A DNA stretch of 64,000 bases from UBA11358 sp049517655 (GCA_049517655.1 JBEKRQ010000001.1:620001-684000), one strand, 5' to 3'; counted from the stretch's first letter, positions 8,099-16,674 are shown. The notes: generated from the sequence alone by a model not told the origin. Numbers and translations are program-made.

Positions 8099-8955
8099 GT
8101 CCCTGCCCGGCCTTTCGGCCAAGCAGGGACAAATGGGGGATGGGAGTCCGCCACACTCTCTTTCCCATGCCGACATTAGGCGCGCACCCTCACGGGGGCT
8201 GCCGGCTTCCCGACGCCATTCTCCACGGCAAGCGGAGTTTTCGGCCTCGTAGCAGGGCCGTCCAGCGCCTTGCGGCCGCTGGATTTCGAGTGAGGCTTTT
8301 CAGCTCGCTTGGGCTGATGGTTGCGCCACCAGCTTGCAAACCAGGTCAAGACACGCCTGCGACTTTCTTTCGCCTCTTGACCGTTTAGCACTGGGTCAGC
8401 CGCCGCTTTTGGCAGCGCGTTCACCCGATGCCACGGGTCTCGCCTCTTCACTCTCAGGTTGCTTTTCGCTCACAGCCCAGCGGTGTCGTTTTTAACATCG
8501 CCGGCGCTTGGAAGGTTTTCACAGGACCTGCCGAGTCCCCGTGTCCTTCCCGGCGCGCGCGCTCCTTTTGTCCGCCTTTCAGCGGATTTCGCTGGGCGGT
8601 CTCATTTTATTGAATCCGCCAGAGTCGCTCGCACCGTGCTGATGCGCAGTAACAACCGGATACCCTCTGGGTAACTGCGATTCGGTCAGGCTCGAAACCG
8701 GCCTGAACTACTTGACTCAACTCGGAACGGCTTCTAATCGTCCCTTGCCGCCAAGTCCCTCATTCGCATTTGGCATGTGCGAACATGCCAGAGGAACTGG
8801 TGAATTCTGCCTCCCCACCGAACCTTTCAGTCCGGTTTCAGAGGAGCCGGGTCAACCAGCCTGACCCGACTTTTCCCCAGTTGCCTGGGATTATCCTGGA
8901 AACGAACAATTCAATTTTTCAATCTCACTGCCCGCTCCGTTCTTTCAATGAACTG
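8099..8955 (-). ncRNA. Large structured RNA, unassigned family (~860 nt)
   Basis: No convincing protein gene lies here, but read on the - strand the region is full of strong hairpins, many with GNRA loops. CCCAG-GCAA-CUGGG, ACCGGACU-GAAA-GGUUCGGU, UCCGCU-GAAA-GGCGGA, a CCAGCG stem closed by CC-GCAA-GG, CCC-GUGA-GGG and GGCC-GAAA-GGCC are visible. GNRA loops appear only on this strand, which sets the direction. Other stems are GUCGGGUCA/UGACCCGGC, GGCAUGU/ACAUGCC, GGUCAAGA/UCUUGACC and GCUGGUGG/CCAUCAGC. The last hairpin (8099-8130) may be the 3' end. A promoter lies at 8962-8989. I found no RNase P, tmRNA, SRP or group I/II intron core motifs. It could be an independent ornate RNA or an unusually long rho leader (rho starts 168 nt downstream). 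Confidence 0.6.
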
Positions 8956-8961
8956 CGAATA

Positions 8962-8989
8962 TCATAACTCAAATCGCCAAACCGACAAC
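8962..8989 (-). promoter_or_regulatory. Promoter of the large structured RNA
   Basis: On the - strand TTGTCG (8984-8989) and TATGAT (8962-8967) are separated by 16 nt. The predicted start is near 8955, where the dense hairpin region begins. No open reading frame follows, which fits an RNA gene. Confidence 0.5.
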
Positions 8990-9177
8990 GAATTGATATG
9001 CACAGCTTGTTCACCAAAAACGCCCCATGAACAACTTGTGAACAATGCAAATCCGCCAATGAAATCAGGCCGTTCGTGCAATTGAACGAAGAATTATTCA
9101 CCAAATTTTCGCTGGAAATTCTGCGCTGTGAAGAAGTTTGTGTGCCGGGGAAATTTATAAAAATGCGCAAAAATGAG

Positions 9178-9202
9178 AAAGGCCGCCGATTGGGCGGCCT
9201 TT
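9178..9202. terminator. Bidirectional intrinsic terminator-like hairpin
   Basis: AAAGGCCGCC / GGCGGCCTTT forms a perfect 10-bp stem with a 4-5 nt loop, with A and T runs on either side. It lies just past the end of the small basic protein gene on -, whose transcript it would end. Confidence 0.7.
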
Positions 9203-9224
9203 GCCATTGAACGAGAACTACCGC

Positions 9225-9335
9225 TCAAGACGCTTTTTGGGCGGCAATCTTTTTGGCTTTGGCCGCCGCTTTTTTACGCTTGATGTATCTCTTCCGGCGT
9301 TTTCGATTTTCAACTTTGTTGGATTGTTTGCTCAT
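9225..9335 (-). CDS. Tiny Lys/Arg-rich conserved-type protein (36 aa)
   Basis: 36 residues starting MSKQSNKV, then a dense run of Arg and Lys (RKRRKRYIKRKKAAAK...). I chose the internal ATG at 9335 because similar small basic proteins that begin MSxQSNKV are, to my recollection, widespread in Verrucomicrobia. The longer reading to 9410 has no such feature. The composition suggests RNA or ribosome binding, in the way of small ribosomal proteins, but no function is known to me. It is followed directly by a strong terminator hairpin and is divergent from the lipoprotein gene with only 46 nt between start codons. Confidence 0.6.
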   Translation of the reverse strand: MSKQSNKVENRKRRKRYIKRKKAAAKAKKIAAQKAS

Positions 9336-9381
9336 AAGTGTCTTTACATCGGCTGTGTGTTTCGATTTTGTGGTGTGCACT

Positions 9382-9909
9382 ATGAAAGTTTGGACGAGGC
9401 GATTCAACATCTATTTGACGTTGATGGCGGCGCTGGTGCTGCTTTGCAGCTGTCAAACTAACCGGCAGAAAGGACCTTTCAGTGCGGTGCGCATTCATAT
9501 CGAAGTCAATCCGGATTCTGCGGGCACGAGCCAAACTGTTTCAGTCATGCGTTCTGATCCCGTCCTTGTCACCATCGCCCAAGAGCCGATTTTGACAGAG
9601 GTGAATGTCGTCGCGGCAAGAGTTTTTGATGCGTACGGTGGCTTTGCCATTGAAATTCGATTCGACGAAACGGCCACGTGGATTCTGGAACAGTATTCCG
9701 CCACCAGCTCGGGGCGCCATTTCGCCATTTTTGGCCAATGGGGCAACAAACTAGGCAATGCCCGCTGGCTCACTGCACCACTCATCACCCATCGCATCAG
9801 TAACGGCGTGCTGCTGTTCACGCCCGACTGCTCGCGCGAGGAGGCCGATCAATTTGTGCTCGGCCTTAACAATGTCGCCAAGGAAATCCACAAAAGTTCG
9901 CTAAAATGA
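9382..9909 (+). CDS. Lipoprotein with SecDF P1-head-like domain
   Basis: 175 residues from ATG 9382. The N-terminus is a lipoprotein signal (positive MKVWTRR, hydrophobic stretch, LLCSC box), so the protein should be anchored to a membrane. The rest (GFAIEIRFDETATWILEQYS, GRHFAIFGQWGN, then RISNGVLLFTPDCSREEADQF) resembles the periplasmic P1 head subdomain of SecD/SecDF, here without the transmembrane part. Role unknown. The stop overlaps the start of the M23 peptidase by 4 nt (ATGA), so translation is coupled and the two are likely to act in the same compartment. Confidence 0.65.
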   Translation: MKVWTRRFNIYLTLMAALVLLCSCQTNRQKGPFSAVRIHIEVNPDSAGTSQTVSVMRSDPVLVTIAQEPILTEVNVVAARVFDAYGGFAIEIRFDETATWILEQYSATSSGRHFAIFGQWGNKLGNARWLTAPLITHRISNGVLLFTPDCSREEADQFVLGLNNVAKEIHKSSLK

Positions 9910-10937
9910 TCCCCCCCGTCGTCCGCCGCGCAATTTTTTTCCCCGCCACCCCCATTTTGTTTTTTTGCGCGAATCTTTTCGCACAACAACCGTTTCAATT
10001 TCCCACCGCCAATCACGCGTTGTTTGAGGTCGGCGGCAGCGAACAGTTTTTTGCCCCGACGGCGCTCGACAAACCGTGGACAACCGGCAGTTTCGGCTGC
10101 GTGCGCACTGAGGGCCGGCAAATGCACGAGGGGCTCGACATCCTCTGTTTGCAGCGTGATAAACATGGCGAGCCGACTGATCCCGTGATGGCCACCGCCG
10201 ATGGCACGGTTGTTTATTTCAACACGAAACCATCGCTGTCGAATTACGGCAATTACATCGTCGTGCGACACGTTGTTGAGGGCATTGAAATTTATTCACT
10301 CTACGCGCATTTGCGCGAAATCCAGCCCGGTCTGAAAATCGGCCAGCAAGTCAAAGCCGGCGAAGTCATCGGCACGATGGGCCGCACGTCGAACACCAGT
10401 GAAACCATCACCAAAGACCGTGCGCATGTGCATTTTGCATTGAACGTGCTCGTCAACGATGACTTTGCAGCTTGGTTTAAAAAAAGTTCCCCCGGCGAAC
10501 GCAACGATCACGGCGAGTGGAACGGCCAGAATCTCAACGGTCTTGACCCGCGCGAAATTCTGCTCGCCGAGCACAATCCCAAAGGCGATTTCAGCCTGTT
10601 GAATTTCATTCGCGGCCAGACAGAGCTTTGCCGCGTGCTGGTGCGCGCAACGAATTTCTCATATTTGAAACGCTATCCAATGCTCGTTCTCCGAAACCCG
10701 ACCGTCGAGAAGGAAGGAGTAGCCGGTTATGAAATCGCGCTGAATTACAACGGCGTGGCCTTCGCCTTGATGCCGCGCGCCGCTTCAGAAATCCGTGGCA
10801 AGGCCAGATTCCAACTGCTTTCAGTCAATGAAGCCGAAGAAGAAGCCAATCCCTGCCGCCATCTTGTCGTTCAACGCCGCGACCGGTGGGAATTGACGGA
10901 GAGGGGACTGCGCAAATTAGAGTTGTTAACGTATTGA
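9906..10937 (+). CDS. Secreted M23 family (LytM-like) peptidase
   Basis: 343 residues with an N-terminal signal segment ending near FAQQ. The M23 core spans about residues 65-190. MHEGLDI supplies the first His and Asp zinc ligands, SLYAHL lies in the middle and AHVHFAL supplies the last His pair. M23 enzymes cut peptidoglycan cross-bridges; all ligands are kept, so activity is likely. The C-terminal ~150 residues are not recognisable. The gene overlaps the upstream lipoprotein by 4 nt and is followed 3 nt later by rlmN. Confidence 0.87.
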   Translation: MIPPVVRRAIFFPATPILFFCANLFAQQPFQFPTANHALFEVGGSEQFFAPTALDKPWTTGSFGCVRTEGRQMHEGLDILCLQRDKHGEPTDPVMATADGTVVYFNTKPSLSNYGNYIVVRHVVEGIEIYSLYAHLREIQPGLKIGQQVKAGEVIGTMGRTSNTSETITKDRAHVHFALNVLVNDDFAAWFKKSSPGERNDHGEWNGQNLNGLDPREILLAEHNPKGDFSLLNFIRGQTELCRVLVRATNFSYLKRYPMLVLRNPTVEKEGVAGYEIALNYNGVAFALMPRAASEIRGKARFQLLSVNEAEEEANPCRHLVVQRRDRWELTERGLRKLELLTY

Positions 10938-10940
10938 ACC

Positions 10941-12086
10941 GTGCCGACCGATGTCAAATCCCTGACCCGCGATGAACTGGAAATTCAGTTCGCAGAGTGG
11001 CATCAGCCGGTTTATCGCGTCACGCAATTGCTTGAATGGCTTTACACCCGCCGCGTCACGAGTTGGGATGCGATGGCGAACCTGCCCAAAACACTTCGTG
11101 AAAAGCTCGCTGAAAACTTTTCGCTTCAAATATTGGAACTTGTTCGCAAACAGGGCTCACGCGGCGCCACGCAGAAATTTCTTTGGAGACTGGGTGATAA
11201 TCAATTCATCGAAAGTGTTTTGATTCCGGCCAATCCGGCGCTATACGGCGACGCGAGCGACCGCCACACGCTTTGCATTTCAACGCAGGTTGGCTGCGCC
11301 TACGGTTGCAAATTCTGCGCCAGCGGCCTCGACGGCTGGAAACGCAACCTCGCGCCAAATGAAATTGTTGAACAGGTCATATCAGTCGAAAGACTTGGTC
11401 CACAGTCCACAGTCCTCAGTCGTGAGTCGGGGGGCAGCGCTCATTCGAGACTGAAGACTGTGGACTCAAGACTGGTGGACAACTTGGTTGTAATGGGCAT
11501 GGGCGAGCCGCTGGCAAATTACGACAATTTGCTCAAAGCACTGCGGATTCTGAACGCGCCGTGGGGCGGCGGCATTGGTGCGCGCAAAATTACAATTTCA
11601 ACCTGCGGCCTTGCCCCGCAAATCCGCAAACTCGCCGGCGAACCGGAACAATTCCGTCTTGCAGTTTCGCTTCACGGAGCGACGGACGAAGTCCGAAACA
11701 AAATCATGCCCGTGAATCGCAAACATCCACTGAAGGAACTCGTTGCCGCGTGTGAGTATTATCAGGGGCGAAAAGGCCGGATGATCTCGTTTGAATACAT
11801 TTTGATTGCCGGCGTGAATGATTCGCCCGACCAAGCCAAACCGCTTGCCGCGCTCGCGCGCAGACTGTTCGCGAAGGTGAACTTGATCCCTTACAACAAG
11901 GTCGAAGGTTTGCCGTGGAAACGGCCAGCCAAAGATGTCTGCGAGACATTCCTGGCGGTGTTGGAGAAACAAAAAGTCATTGCCACACTCCGCCATGAAA
12001 AAGGCCACGACATCGACGCCGCGTGCGGCCAGTTGCGGTTGAAAACCGAAAAGGAATTCGGAGGGATGAGCTCTGCGAGTCCCTGA
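10941..12086 (+). CDS. rlmN: 23S rRNA (adenine-2503-C2)-methyltransferase RlmN
   Basis: 381 residues, GTG start. Radical-SAM cysteines are in QVGCAYGCKFCASG, and the VVMGMGEPLANYDN motif, the SLHGATDEVR segment and the C-terminal GHDIDAACGQL motif (with the methyl-carrying Cys) are all present. RlmN methylates A2503 of 23S rRNA and A37 of some tRNAs. About 28 residues are inserted just before the MGMGEPL motif, a loop of variable length in the family. The DNA for this insert is a heptamer-based inverted repeat, so a repeat element has entered in frame without destroying the active site. Confidence 0.95.
   Translation: MPTDVKSLTRDELEIQFAEWHQPVYRVTQLLEWLYTRRVTSWDAMANLPKTLREKLAENFSLQILELVRKQGSRGATQKFLWRLGDNQFIESVLIPANPALYGDASDRHTLCISTQVGCAYGCKFCASGLDGWKRNLAPNEIVEQVISVERLGPQSTVLSRESGGSAHSRLKTVDSRLVDNLVVMGMGEPLANYDNLLKALRILNAPWGGGIGARKITISTCGLAPQIRKLAGEPEQFRLAVSLHGATDEVRNKIMPVNRKHPLKELVAACEYYQGRKGRMISFEYILIAGVNDSPDQAKPLAALARRLFAKVNLIPYNKVEGLPWKRPAKDVCETFLAVLEKQKVIATLRHEKGHDIDAACGQLRLKTEKEFGGMSSASP
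11396..11481. repeat. Heptamer inverted-repeat element inside rlmN
   Basis: AGTCCAC/AGTCCTC-type heptamers on the left are mirrored by GACTGTG/GACTCAA-type heptamers on the right, around a short GC-rich centre. The element is in frame with rlmN and lies in a surface loop of the enzyme. It shares its heptamer core (AGTCCTC, AGTCCAC) with the copies in the rhs genes. Confidence 0.7.
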
Positions 12087-12194
12087 AATATGGGCGTCGT
12101 GGAACTCCGCCCTCCGAAAGAAAATTTGTGTTTCATCCCGCCTTCATACATTTCGGCGTGGCAAGCTATGCCGATCTGTGGCTAAATTATCCCT

Positions 12195-12818
12195 GTGATT
12201 GCTCTGCTTGATTATGGCTCCGGCAACCTGCGCAGCGTCCACAAGGCGCTGCTCAAAGTCGGTGCGGACGTGCGCATCGTGCAAAAGCCGGACGAAATCG
12301 GCGATGCACGGGCGATGGTGCTGCCCGGCGTCGGCGCGTTCGACGATTGCATCAACGCGCTGCGCAAACAGGAACTGCTTGAAGCCGTGCGCGGCTTCAT
12401 CAAGTCCGGCAAACCGTTCCTCGGTATCTGCGTCGGCTACCAGGCGTTGTTTGAGAAGAGCGAGGAATTCAATTCCTGCGCCGTCGGGCTGGGCATTTTC
12501 AAAGGCAAGGTCGTCCGCTTCTCGGAAAAGCATGGGCTGAAAATTCCACAGATTGGCTGGAACCAGCTTGAAATTGTGAAGCCGGACTGCCCGATGTTCC
12601 GCGGCGTGGCGAACGGCAGCTACGTTTATTTCGTCCACAGCTTTTATCCGCAACCTGTGGATGCGGGCATCATCGCCACACGGACGGATTACGGCGACAA
12701 ATTCGCGTCATCCGTCTGGCGCGACAACGTTTTCGCCACGCAATTTCACCCGGAGAAAAGCCAGAAGGTCGGTTTGCAATTGTTGAAGAATTTTGTGGAA
12801 CTGGCGGACAAGCTATGA
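12195..12818 (+). CDS. hisH: Imidazole glycerol phosphate synthase glutaminase subunit HisH
   Basis: 207 residues, GTG start. Class I glutamine amidotransferase: nucleophile Cys in FLGICVGYQ, the His-Glu pair in QFHPEKSQ, and the N-terminal DYGSGNLRSV typical of HisH. It releases ammonia from glutamine for HisF in histidine synthesis. No hisF is nearby in this window; the only downstream partner is the HEPN-like gene, which overlaps the stop by 4 nt (ATGA). The stretch 12087-12194 before it has no gene. Confidence 0.94.
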   Translation: MIALLDYGSGNLRSVHKALLKVGADVRIVQKPDEIGDARAMVLPGVGAFDDCINALRKQELLEAVRGFIKSGKPFLGICVGYQALFEKSEEFNSCAVGLGIFKGKVVRFSEKHGLKIPQIGWNQLEIVKPDCPMFRGVANGSYVYFVHSFYPQPVDAGIIATRTDYGDKFASSVWRDNVFATQFHPEKSQKVGLQLLKNFVELADKL

Positions 12819-13585
12819 ACGCCAAAAACTACAGAACCAATGAAGAGAAAAAGCTCTGGCTTGAATTTGTTGTTCCTCAAATCAACTTGCAACACGGAGG
12901 CGTAGCGGTCGGCGCATTGCAGTCGATGACGTATCTTGGATTGGCACATTCTTCAATGACTATGGCAAAACAAGCTGAAGAGTTTGCTGCTTTGACTAAG
13001 CCAACCGATAAGCAAAAGGTAGAATATAAGTTGAGCAAACTCATGCATGAAATTATTTCCGAACCTGCAAAAGCAGCCGTCGATGCAGCAACAATTATTT
13101 ACGCACACGCCATTTTGGATGCAACTATCTACAAATTGTGCAGCATTTCTATTTCGATTGATTCCAACGCTTGGATCCCGCTGATAGAAAAAAGGCAGGT
13201 CGCTTTTTCTGAAATCAGACTGAACAATGATATCAGCATTGTGCAAAAAAAGCTTCTTGAAAACTATCTTGCCCAACTTGAACGTGAGTCGTTGCTGTTC
13301 AAATGCGACATACTTTTCAAACATGTAAAGCCGAAACATACACGAGGCATTCTAAAAGGTTTCAAATACTCAAGAGAGCGATTGGCATCGCTAGACAAGC
13401 TTCGCCATGATCTCGTACATAAATTGGAGTTTCACAGGAAATCGAGGCAAGCAAAAGCAAAGACAAATTATCTGCTAAATACAGGCCAATTTTTTGTGAA
13501 TCTAATTTCCAAACATTATGGTGTTGTGATGCGTGAAATTCCAAAACAAGAACAACGGGAAGATTTGTTTTCATCGCGCACTTGA
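12815..13585 (+). CDS. HEPN-like protein of unknown function
   Basis: 256 residues, mostly helical, no signal peptide. I do not recognise the family, but the segment LDKLRHDLVHKLEF near residue 200 fits the Rx4H signature of HEPN domains, which in many toxins and defence proteins is an RNase centre. Base use is clearly more A+T-rich than in hisH or sodA, and the protein is rich in Lys, Ile and Asn, suggesting later acquisition. It overlaps hisH by 4 nt, so it is translated with it, yet no link with histidine synthesis is evident. The assignment rests on one motif. Confidence 0.55.
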   Translation: MNAKNYRTNEEKKLWLEFVVPQINLQHGGVAVGALQSMTYLGLAHSSMTMAKQAEEFAALTKPTDKQKVEYKLSKLMHEIISEPAKAAVDAATIIYAHAILDATIYKLCSISISIDSNAWIPLIEKRQVAFSEIRLNNDISIVQKKLLENYLAQLERESLLFKCDILFKHVKPKHTRGILKGFKYSRERLASLDKLRHDLVHKLEFHRKSRQAKAKTNYLLNTGQFFVNLISKHYGVVMREIPKQEQREDLFSSRT

Positions 13586-13652
13586 TTTTCCTCCGACAGT
13601 AGCGCACCTTGCTTTCAAGAATTAGTAAAACGAAAGGAAAGGATTAAAAATT

Positions 13653-14267
13653 ATGGCACATGAACTACCTCCCCTGCCCTATCCCAAGGAAGCCTTGGAA
13701 CCGTATATTGACGCGCTGACGATGGAAATCCATCACGACCGTCATCACAAGGCTTACGTGGACAACCTCAACAAGGCCATCGCCGGCAACGCCGCGATGG
13801 AATCCAAATCGCTCGAAGCGCTTATTGGCAATCTCGCGTCCGTGCCGGACAACATTCGCGGTCCGGTGCGCAACAACGGCGGCGGCCATTGGAACCATTC
13901 GTTCTTCTGGAAAATTCTCGCGCCCAAGGCCGGTGGCGCGCCCACCGGCAAGCTCGCCGACGTTATTAAGGCCACGTTCGGCTCTTTTGCCGAGTTTCAG
14001 TCAAAGTTTGAGGCGGCGGGACTTGGCCGTTTCGGCAGCGGCTGGGCATGGCTGGTTTCCAACGGCGGCAAACTGGAAATCGTTTCGACGGCGAACCAGG
14101 ATAATCCGCTCATGGGCAAGGCCATTGCCGGTTGCGAAGGCAAACCGCTGCTCGGCGTGGATGTTTGGGAACACGCTTACTATCTCAAATACCAGAACAA
14201 GCGCGCCGATTATCTGAAGGCGATTTGGAATGTGATTAACTGGGCCGAAGTTGCCAAGAAATTCTGA
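13653..14267 (+). CDS. sodA: Superoxide dismutase (Fe/Mn type)
   Basis: 204 residues, standard length. Metal ligands fit: His in MEIHHDRHH (first helix), His in NNGGGHWNHSFFW, then Asp and His in DVWEHAYYLKYQNKR. It dismutates superoxide in the cytosol. The GSGWAWLV and QDNPL segments are family-typical; whether it uses Fe or Mn cannot be settled by eye. AGGAAAGGA upstream of the ATG is a strong ribosome site. Two hairpins follow the stop. Confidence 0.95.
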   Translation: MAHELPPLPYPKEALEPYIDALTMEIHHDRHHKAYVDNLNKAIAGNAAMESKSLEALIGNLASVPDNIRGPVRNNGGGHWNHSFFWKILAPKAGGAPTGKLADVIKATFGSFAEFQSKFEAAGLGRFGSGWAWLVSNGGKLEIVSTANQDNPLMGKAIAGCEGKPLLGVDVWEHAYYLKYQNKRADYLKAIWNVINWAEVAKKF

Positions 14268-14278
14268 ACGGCGAGGGA

Positions 14279-14337
14279 GGGATGGCGTGTCGCCGTCCCT
14301 AGAATAAAAATCAAATGGGCCGGCAACATGCCGGCCC
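14279..14337. terminator. Two hairpins between convergent sodA and panD
   Basis: GGGATGGCG-TGT-CGCCGTCCC (14279-14299) is followed by an A/T-rich stretch; GGGCCGGCA-ACA-TGCCGGCCC (14317-14337) follows 18 nt later. They could end transcripts from both sides, but their make-up also fits the interspersed palindromes common in this genome. Confidence 0.5.
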
Positions 14338-14369
14338 TCCCTTCATAAGAAGAATTCCACGCGGATGAC

Positions 14370-14732
14370 CTAAATCCCGCGTTTGCTGATAATTTTGTTG
14401 CCTTTGCCAAGCACGATGACGCACGGTTTCCACTTCTCCGCCTTCTTTTTGCCGACGGCGGCAAAACTCATAATCGTGAGCAGATCGCCTTTTTTGCCGA
14501 GGAGCGCGGCGGCGCCGTTGAGCACGATTTGTCCCGAACCGCGCTTGCCGGTGATGACGTAGGTTTCAAACCGGTTTCCATTGGCCGCGTTGCTGCACAT
14601 GATGCGTTCGTAGGGACGCAGACCGGCGGCTTTCATCAGATCGGCCGCGATGGTGAGGCTGCCTTCGTATTCAACATTGCCACCGGTGACGGTTGCGCGG
14701 TGGATTTTCGATTTCAACAAATGAATCTGCAT
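14370..14732 (-). CDS. panD: Aspartate 1-decarboxylase PanD
   Basis: 120 residues. The self-processing site is plain: YEGS at residues 22-25, where cleavage before Ser25 makes the pyruvoyl group. The RFETYVITGKRGSG and LNGAAALL segments are characteristic. The enzyme makes beta-alanine for pantothenate and coenzyme A. It lies downstream of pabA/trpG on the same strand with a 30-nt gap and may be cotranscribed. Confidence 0.94.
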   Translation of the reverse strand: MQIHLLKSKIHRATVTGGNVEYEGSLTIAADLMKAAGLRPYERIMCSNAANGNRFETYVITGKRGSGQIVLNGAAALLGKKGDLLTIMSFAAVGKKKAEKWKPCVIVLGKGNKIISKRGI

Positions 14733-14762
14733 GGCGACAAGGGAGTATAACGCGCGGCGCGG

Positions 14763-15329
14763 TTACTTCAACTTGAGAAAGTTTTTCATAATCTGTCGTC
14801 CGTTCTCCGTAAGAATGCTTTCGGGATGAAACTGCACGCCCCAAACTGGAAGTTCCTTGTGCCTCACACCCATGATTTCGCCTTCGTCGGTCTCGGCGGT
14901 GATTTCGAGGCAGGCGGGCAGCGTGTCGCGTTTGATGACGAGTGAATGATACCGCGTTGCCAAAAACGGATTTGCCATTCCTTTGAACAAATCCTTTCCG
15001 TTGTGCTTAATCAGCGATGTTTTACCGTGCATCATCCGGTAATTGACCACGACTTCCGCGCCAAACACGTGGCCGATGCACTGGTGTCCGAGACAAACGC
15101 CGAAAATCGGAATGTGCTGGCCGAATGTGCGAATAACGTCATTGGAGAAACCCGATTCGCGCGGTGAGCACGGGCCGGGAGACACAAGAATGCGCTCCGG
15201 TTTCAGCGCGCGAATCGCGTCGAGCGTGATTTCATCATTCCGCCGCACCTGCAACTCGACATTCAACTCGCCGAGATATTGCACGAGGTTGTAGGTGAAC
15301 GAATCGTAATTGTCTATGACCAGAACCAT
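14763..15329 (-). CDS. pabA/trpG: Anthranilate/aminodeoxychorismate synthase glutaminase subunit
   Basis: 188 residues from ATG 15329, which gives the standard N-terminus VLVIDNYDSFTYNLVQYL. Class I amidotransferase: Cys in IFGVCLGHQ, His-Glu in VQFHPESILT. It delivers ammonia to TrpE (anthranilate, tryptophan) and/or PabB (folate); the sequence alone cannot separate them. The longer reading upstream of 15329 encodes no family-like residues. It follows aroB by 37 nt, a sensible pairing as aroB feeds chorismate. Confidence 0.92.
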   Translation of the reverse strand: MVLVIDNYDSFTYNLVQYLGELNVELQVRRNDEITLDAIRALKPERILVSPGPCSPRESGFSNDVIRTFGQHIPIFGVCLGHQCIGHVFGAEVVVNYRMMHGKTSLIKHNGKDLFKGMANPFLATRYHSLVIKRDTLPACLEITAETDEGEIMGVRHKELPVWGVQFHPESILTENGRQIMKNFLKLK

Positions 15330-15366
15330 GAACGGGGAAAATACCCCACTGTGCCGGCTTTGCAAA

Positions 15367-16449
15367 TCAGGAATCCAAGGCTTCCCGAACAAACACCTCC
15401 GGCACCCGCCGTCCCCACAAAACTTCTCCAATTCGTTTTGCGAGGACAAATTTGATCTCGCCGTCGCTGACTTTTTTGTCGAGTCGCATGACCGCGAAAA
15501 GCTTCTTGCGCTGCACAGAATTCAGTTTGATCCGGGTCGGCAAGCCTGCACGCTGAAACAAATTCTCGATTCGTCGAACATCCCGTTTGGGCAAATTGAA
15601 CACGCGGTTTGAAATTTTTGCCGCGGTGACCTGGCCAATCGAAATCGCCTCGCCGTGCAGGAACCCGCCATAATTCAAAACCGCCTCAATCGCGTGGCCG
15701 ATCGTATGGCCGAAATTCAGAATCGCGCGCAGCCCGCCTTCCGTTTCGTCCTTGCTGACAACTTCGGCCTTGATCTCGCAACAGCGCGCAATAATAGAAG
15801 CGAGGGATTTGGGTTCGCGCTTGAGCAGTTTCGGCAAATCGCGTTCAAGTTGCGCGAACAATTTCGCATCGTAGATGATGCCATACTTGATGACTTCGGC
15901 GAGGCCCGTGCGGAATTCGCGGTCCGGCAGTGTTTTCAACGCGTCCAAATCGCAAAGCACCAATCGCGGCTGGTAAAATGCTCCAACAAGATTCTTGCCG
16001 GCTTTCAAATTGACACCGACTTTGCCGCCGACAGAGCTGTCCACCTGCGCGAGCAATGTCGTCGGCACCTGGACAAACGCGATGCCGCGCAAATAAGTTG
16101 CCGCAACAAAACCCGCCAAATCGCCAACCACTCCGCCGCCAAGCGCGACGACGAAGGATTTTCGCTCAATCCGATGCACAGCGAGCTGGTCGTAACAGGA
16201 TTGGACCGTCCTCAAACTCTTGGACGTCTCGCCTGCCGGAACAACAATCAGTGCCGGAGAGAAGCCCGCACGAGCCAGCGAGTTGAAAGCGGGTTTGGCA
16301 AATCGTCTGCCGACGTCCGTGTCCGTGATGATGGCGCAGCGAGCGCCGAGCTTCAAACGCGCGCATCCACTGCCGAGCCGATCGAGCAAGCCTGCGCCAA
16401 TTTTGATGGAGTAGCTGCGATTGCCAAGTTGGACGGAAACAGTGCGCAT
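15367..16449 (-). CDS. aroB: 3-dehydroquinate synthase
   Basis: 360 residues. NAD-binding GGGVVGDLAGFVAATYLRGI, VPTTLLAQVDSSVGGK, and the zinc ligands in RTGLAEVIKYG, NFGHTIGHAIE and HGEAISIG are intact. It catalyses the second step of the shikimate pathway in the cytosol. It heads the operon aroB - pabA/trpG - panD on the - strand. The gap to tRNA-Pro (91 nt) is the likely promoter region. Confidence 0.96.
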   Translation of the reverse strand: MRTVSVQLGNRSYSIKIGAGLLDRLGSGCARLKLGARCAIITDTDVGRRFAKPAFNSLARAGFSPALIVVPAGETSKSLRTVQSCYDQLAVHRIERKSFVVALGGGVVGDLAGFVAATYLRGIAFVQVPTTLLAQVDSSVGGKVGVNLKAGKNLVGAFYQPRLVLCDLDALKTLPDREFRTGLAEVIKYGIIYDAKLFAQLERDLPKLLKREPKSLASIIARCCEIKAEVVSKDETEGGLRAILNFGHTIGHAIEAVLNYGGFLHGEAISIGQVTAAKISNRVFNLPKRDVRRIENLFQRAGLPTRIKLNSVQRKKLFAVMRLDKKVSDGEIKFVLAKRIGEVLWGRRVPEVFVREALDS

Positions 16450-16540
16450 GAACGAAGCATAAGGCCTGCGTTGGAAATTTGAAGAAAATTAAAACATCGA
16501 ACAACCAACTCTCAACATCACAAAGACAGCATGAAAATGG

Positions 16541-16615
<75 letters not shown>

Positions 16616-16674
16616 AACCAGCTTGAACCGCTGGAAATTCTATTCCACCGCCGCCCGTTTTCCAATCACGAAAA

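Noticed and set aside
8176..8451. Open frame of 91 codons on - within the structured RNA
   Set aside because: It is Arg/Pro/Ala-rich, spans several perfect hairpins and resembles no protein; best explained by GC-rich RNA sequence.
8099..8955. RNase P RNA, tmRNA, SRP RNA or a group I/II intron in the structured region
   Set aside because: I looked on both strands for the conserved RNase P blocks, a tmRNA 3' half with GTTCRAnTC, the SRP GGAAG loop and a domain V type stem, and found none.
9001..9060. Replication origin with DnaA boxes (TTGTTCA/TGAACAA words)
   Set aside because: The words do not match the DnaA box TTATCCACA, and no dnaA or dnaN is near.
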